43,306 nucleotides of DNA from positions 1 to 43,306 of the forward strand of contig CANJRI010000016.1 in NCBI GenBank assembly GCA_947476555.1, in the 5' to 3' direction. A model generated the notes under the pieces. The model searched no databases, was not told the origin of the DNA, and saw nothing but the letters and a program-made list of their open reading frames with translations. Origin of the DNA: Caulobacteraceae bacterium (lineage in GTDB: Bacteria; Pseudomonadota; Alphaproteobacteria; Caulobacterales; Caulobacteraceae). Position numbers and translations under genes: made by a program. This document shows, piece by piece, positions 41,321 through 43,306 of the stretch (position 1 is its first letter; each line of letters begins with the position of its first letter).

Positions 41321-43238
41321 AGGGGCTGTCCTGTCGGTCATCGTCGCTCTCAACCACGTGACCCGGTATCTTTATGCCGAACCCGTGACGCTCGGTCCGC
41401 ATGTGATGCGGCTGAGGCCAGCGCCTCACGCCCGCACCCGGATTCCGAGCTATTCGATGAAGGTCTCGCCGGCGGCGCACTTCATCAACTGGCAGCAGGA
41501 TCCGCACGGCAACTGGCTGGCGCGGGTGGTGTTTCCCGAGCCTACCCGGGAGTTCAGCATCACCGTGGACCTCACCGCCGAGATGGTGGTGATCAATCCC
41601 TTCGACTTCTTCGTCGAGCCCTACGCCGAGCGCCTTCCCTTCGCCTATCCGGAGGACCTGGCGCAGGATCTCGCCCCCTACCTCGCCCTCGACGAGGACG
41701 GGCCGGGTCTCCGGGCGGCCATCCAGGATCTGGCGCCTGACGGTGAACCCACTGTCGACTTCATCGTCGGGCTGAACGCCAGAATCCAGCGGGCGGTGAG
41801 CTACGTCGTCCGTATGGAGACGGGGGTCCAAACCCCGGACGAGACACTTTCCCTGGGCTTGGGTTCCTGCCGCGATAGCGCCTGGCTGCTTGTACACATG
41901 CTGCGTGGCCTGGGTCTGGCCGCACGCTTTGTCTCCGGATACCTGATCCAGCTGAAGGCCGACATCGACCCTGTCGATGGCCCGCTGGGCTCCCGGACCG
42001 ACTTTACCGACCTACATGCCTGGGCCGAGGTCTATATTCCGGGAGCCGGTTGGATCGGGCTCGACGCCACGTCCGGCTTGCTCTGCGGTGAGGGCCACAT
42101 CCCGCTCTGCGCCTCGCCCCACTATCGCTCCGCCGCGCCCATCACCGGCGGCGCCAGCCAGCCAGCGGAGGATTTCAAATTCTCGATGGAGGTCACGCGC
42201 CTCGTCGAGCCGATCCGCATCACCCGGCCGTTCGAGGAGACCGACTGGAGCGATCTGGATCAGGCGGGCGAGCGTATAGAGGCCGACCTTCAGGCCCAGG
42301 ACGTGCGGCTGACCATGGGCGGCGAACCGACCTTCGTGTCCATCGACGACTTCGAGGCGGCCGAGTGGAACATCGACGCTTCCGGACCGACCAAGCCAGG
42401 CATCGCCGCCCAGTTGCTGGATCGCCTGAAGATCCGCTTCGGGAAGGGCGGCATGCTCCATTACGGGCAGGGCAAATGGTACCCAGGCGAGGCGCTGCCG
42501 CGCTGGGCGTTGGGGCTTTACTGGCGGCGCGACGGCCGTCCGATCTGGAGGGGCGAGCCGCCTGCTGTCGGGGGCGCCAATCGCGCTACCGTCGAGGACG
42601 CCCTGGAGCTTTTGGAGCGGCTCGCCGCGCGGCTAGGTGTGGAGCCGTCGCTGATCACGCCCGCCTTCGAGGATCCGCTGCTGGCGATCCGCGCCGAGGG
42701 TGACCTGCCGGACAATGTGGAGCTGAGCAAAGCCGCCATCGACGACCCCGCCGGGCGCGCCACCCTGCGCCGCGCCATGGAAGGCGGCCTGTCCAAGGTG
42801 GTCGGCCACGTGCTGCCGTTGAGGCGCGCCGTCACCAAGGCCGAGGGCCGGGGCTGGCTCAGCGAAACCTGGCGATTCAAGCGCGACCGGTTGTTCCTGG
42901 CGGGCGGTGACTCCCCGCTGGGGCTGCGGCTCCCCCTGAGCGCGCTACCGGAGCTGAAACCCAGCGATTACCCGCACATCGTTCCGCTGGATCCCTATGA
43001 GATCCGCGGAGACCTGCCCGACTATTCGTCGGTCGCGCCTGCGGCCGGGCCTCCGCTGCGGCCGGCCGGCCGTCGGCCGCCGGTTCGTACCGCCATCACC
43101 GCCGAGCCTCGCGACGGCATCCTCCATATCTTCATGCCTCCCGTCGCACGGCTGGAGGACTGTACGTCGTCAGATGTTTTGAGACAGGTGGGGTCCGGAT
43201 TTAGCGGAGAGATGGCCTCATCTGGGGTTGATATTTAG
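41298..43238 (+). CDS. Transglutaminase-like / DUF2126 protein, truncated by IS
   Basis: The first 621 residues of a large alphaproteobacterial protein that usually exceeds 1000. The N-terminal part (about 17-100) is a transglutaminase N-terminal domain (VALNHVTRYLYAEPVTLGPH). The core has the Cys-His-Asp triad as Cys191 in LGSCRDSAWLLV, His240 in FTDLHAWAEVY and Asp256 in GLDATSG. DUF2126 begins near 290 (VRLTMGGEPTFVS, GKWYPGEALPRWALGLYW). Host sequence ends at base 43160 in MPPVARLED, and the last 25 residues come from the IS. Proteins of this type are often next to alpha-E genes and are predicted to be ATP-dependent peptide ligases or crosslinkers. It starts with GTG. Confidence 0.92.
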   Translation: MTTTQQAKGAVLSVIVALNHVTRYLYAEPVTLGPHVMRLRPAPHARTRIPSYSMKVSPAAHFINWQQDPHGNWLARVVFPEPTREFSITVDLTAEMVVINPFDFFVEPYAERLPFAYPEDLAQDLAPYLALDEDGPGLRAAIQDLAPDGEPTVDFIVGLNARIQRAVSYVVRMETGVQTPDETLSLGLGSCRDSAWLLVHMLRGLGLAARFVSGYLIQLKADIDPVDGPLGSRTDFTDLHAWAEVYIPGAGWIGLDATSGLLCGEGHIPLCASPHYRSAAPITGGASQPAEDFKFSMEVTRLVEPIRITRPFEETDWSDLDQAGERIEADLQAQDVRLTMGGEPTFVSIDDFEAAEWNIDASGPTKPGIAAQLLDRLKIRFGKGGMLHYGQGKWYPGEALPRWALGLYWRRDGRPIWRGEPPAVGGANRATVEDALELLERLAARLGVEPSLITPAFEDPLLAIRAEGDLPDNVELSKAAIDDPAGRATLRRAMEGGLSKVVGHVLPLRRAVTKAEGRGWLSETWRFKRDRLFLAGGDSPLGLRLPLSALPELKPSDYPHIVPLDPYEIRGDLPDYSSVAPAAGPPLRPAGRRPPVRTAITAEPRDGILHIFMPPVARLEDCTSSDVLRQVGSGFSGEMASSGVDI

Positions 43239-43306
43239 GCGGCGATTTTGCGGTGTTGCAAGCGCCGATGTTGGATGGTCTGGCGTTTGATGTGGGCCCG
43301 TTCACG
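43161..43306. mobile_element. Terminus of an insertion sequence (right copy)
   Basis: Bases 43161-43225 are the exact inverted copy of 1-65. The next 81 bases extend into the element and encode the end of an ORF on the minus strand. The junction falls exactly between codons 621 and 622 of the transglutaminase gene. Target duplication cannot be judged, because only one side of each element is present. Confidence 0.75.
43235..43306 (-). CDS. C-terminal fragment of probable transposase
   Basis: The last 23 residues, RERAHIKRQTIQHRRLQ then HRKIAA, and a TAA stop lie 74 bases from the IS end. The stretch is strongly basic, as is usual for transposase C-termini. It enters from the right edge in frame. 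The family could not be named. By symmetry the left copy should carry the same ORF just outside base 1. Confidence 0.5.
   Translation of the reverse strand, partial: RERAHIKRQTIQHRRLQHRKIAA

Overview
This is 43.3 kb of GC-rich chromosomal DNA from an alphaproteobacterium, most likely a member of the Caulobacterales such as Caulobacter or Phenylobacterium. The placement is an inference. It rests on the gene set (F1-ATPase zeta/DUF1476, DUF2948 between murA and hisD, UPF0262, DUF3126 after cysE, PurS), on Caulobacter-type promoter motifs, and on a conspicuous cluster of GANTC (CcrM-type) sites. No rRNA, phage, plasmid or CRISPR element was found.

Both edges of the window are copies of the same end of an insertion sequence in inverted orientation. 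Bases 1-65 are the exact reverse complement of 43161-43225. The left copy cuts an ABC-F ATPase gene after its first nucleotide-binding domain. The right copy cuts a transglutaminase/DUF2126 gene after codon 621. The window may therefore be a contig that stops at repeats, or a segment truly bounded by inverted IS copies.

Layout. 0-5.2 kb: purine synthesis genes purC-purS-(lipoprotein)-purQ and purB, with the F1-ATPase zeta subunit. 5.2-9.8 kb: a glutathione transferase, a structured intergenic stretch with candidate RNAs, a sugar epimerase-like protein, a DUF4402 secreted protein and a TSUP exporter. 9.8-17.3 kb: nucleotide-sugar dehydrogenase, UDP-glucuronate epimerase and a GT2 glycosyltransferase next to a FecI-FecR-TonB receptor trio. 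17.6-24.7 kb: GTP-dependent PEP carboxykinase, a MipA-like gene broken by an in-frame stop, a CapD/WbpM-type dehydratase, a TorF-type porin, queF and a nitroreductase. 24.9-31.6 kb: cysE and DUF3126, an SRAP protein, an orphan receiver, a run of very small proteins, a GlsB-type stress protein, a CYTH-CHAD triphosphatase-like protein and a class II aldolase. 31.6-40.5 kb: a TPR-glycosyltransferase, tRNA-Thr, then the conserved alphaproteobacterial block murA-DUF2948-hisD-UPF0262-phosphatase-infA-maf-RNase E/G-yacG-tRNA-Phe. 40.6-43.3 kb: a small secreted protein and the truncated transglutaminase gene.

Themes. Most genes are housekeeping: purines, histidine, cysteine, queuosine, cell wall, translation and gluconeogenesis. 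The accessory layer is envelope-directed: three nucleotide-sugar enzymes, two glycosyltransferases, a TonB receptor under a sigma/anti-sigma pair, and porins. No clearly new multi-gene system is visible. The most interesting signals are non-coding or very small: a candidate sRNA at 11183-11287, an attenuator-like hairpin ahead of purC, a long hairpin right after purS, tandem terminators with a tRNA-like fragment near 6 kb, the GANTC cluster before the CYTH-CHAD gene, a perfect 16-bp hairpin before the GlsB gene, and a nest of small proteins at 27.2-28.0 kb.
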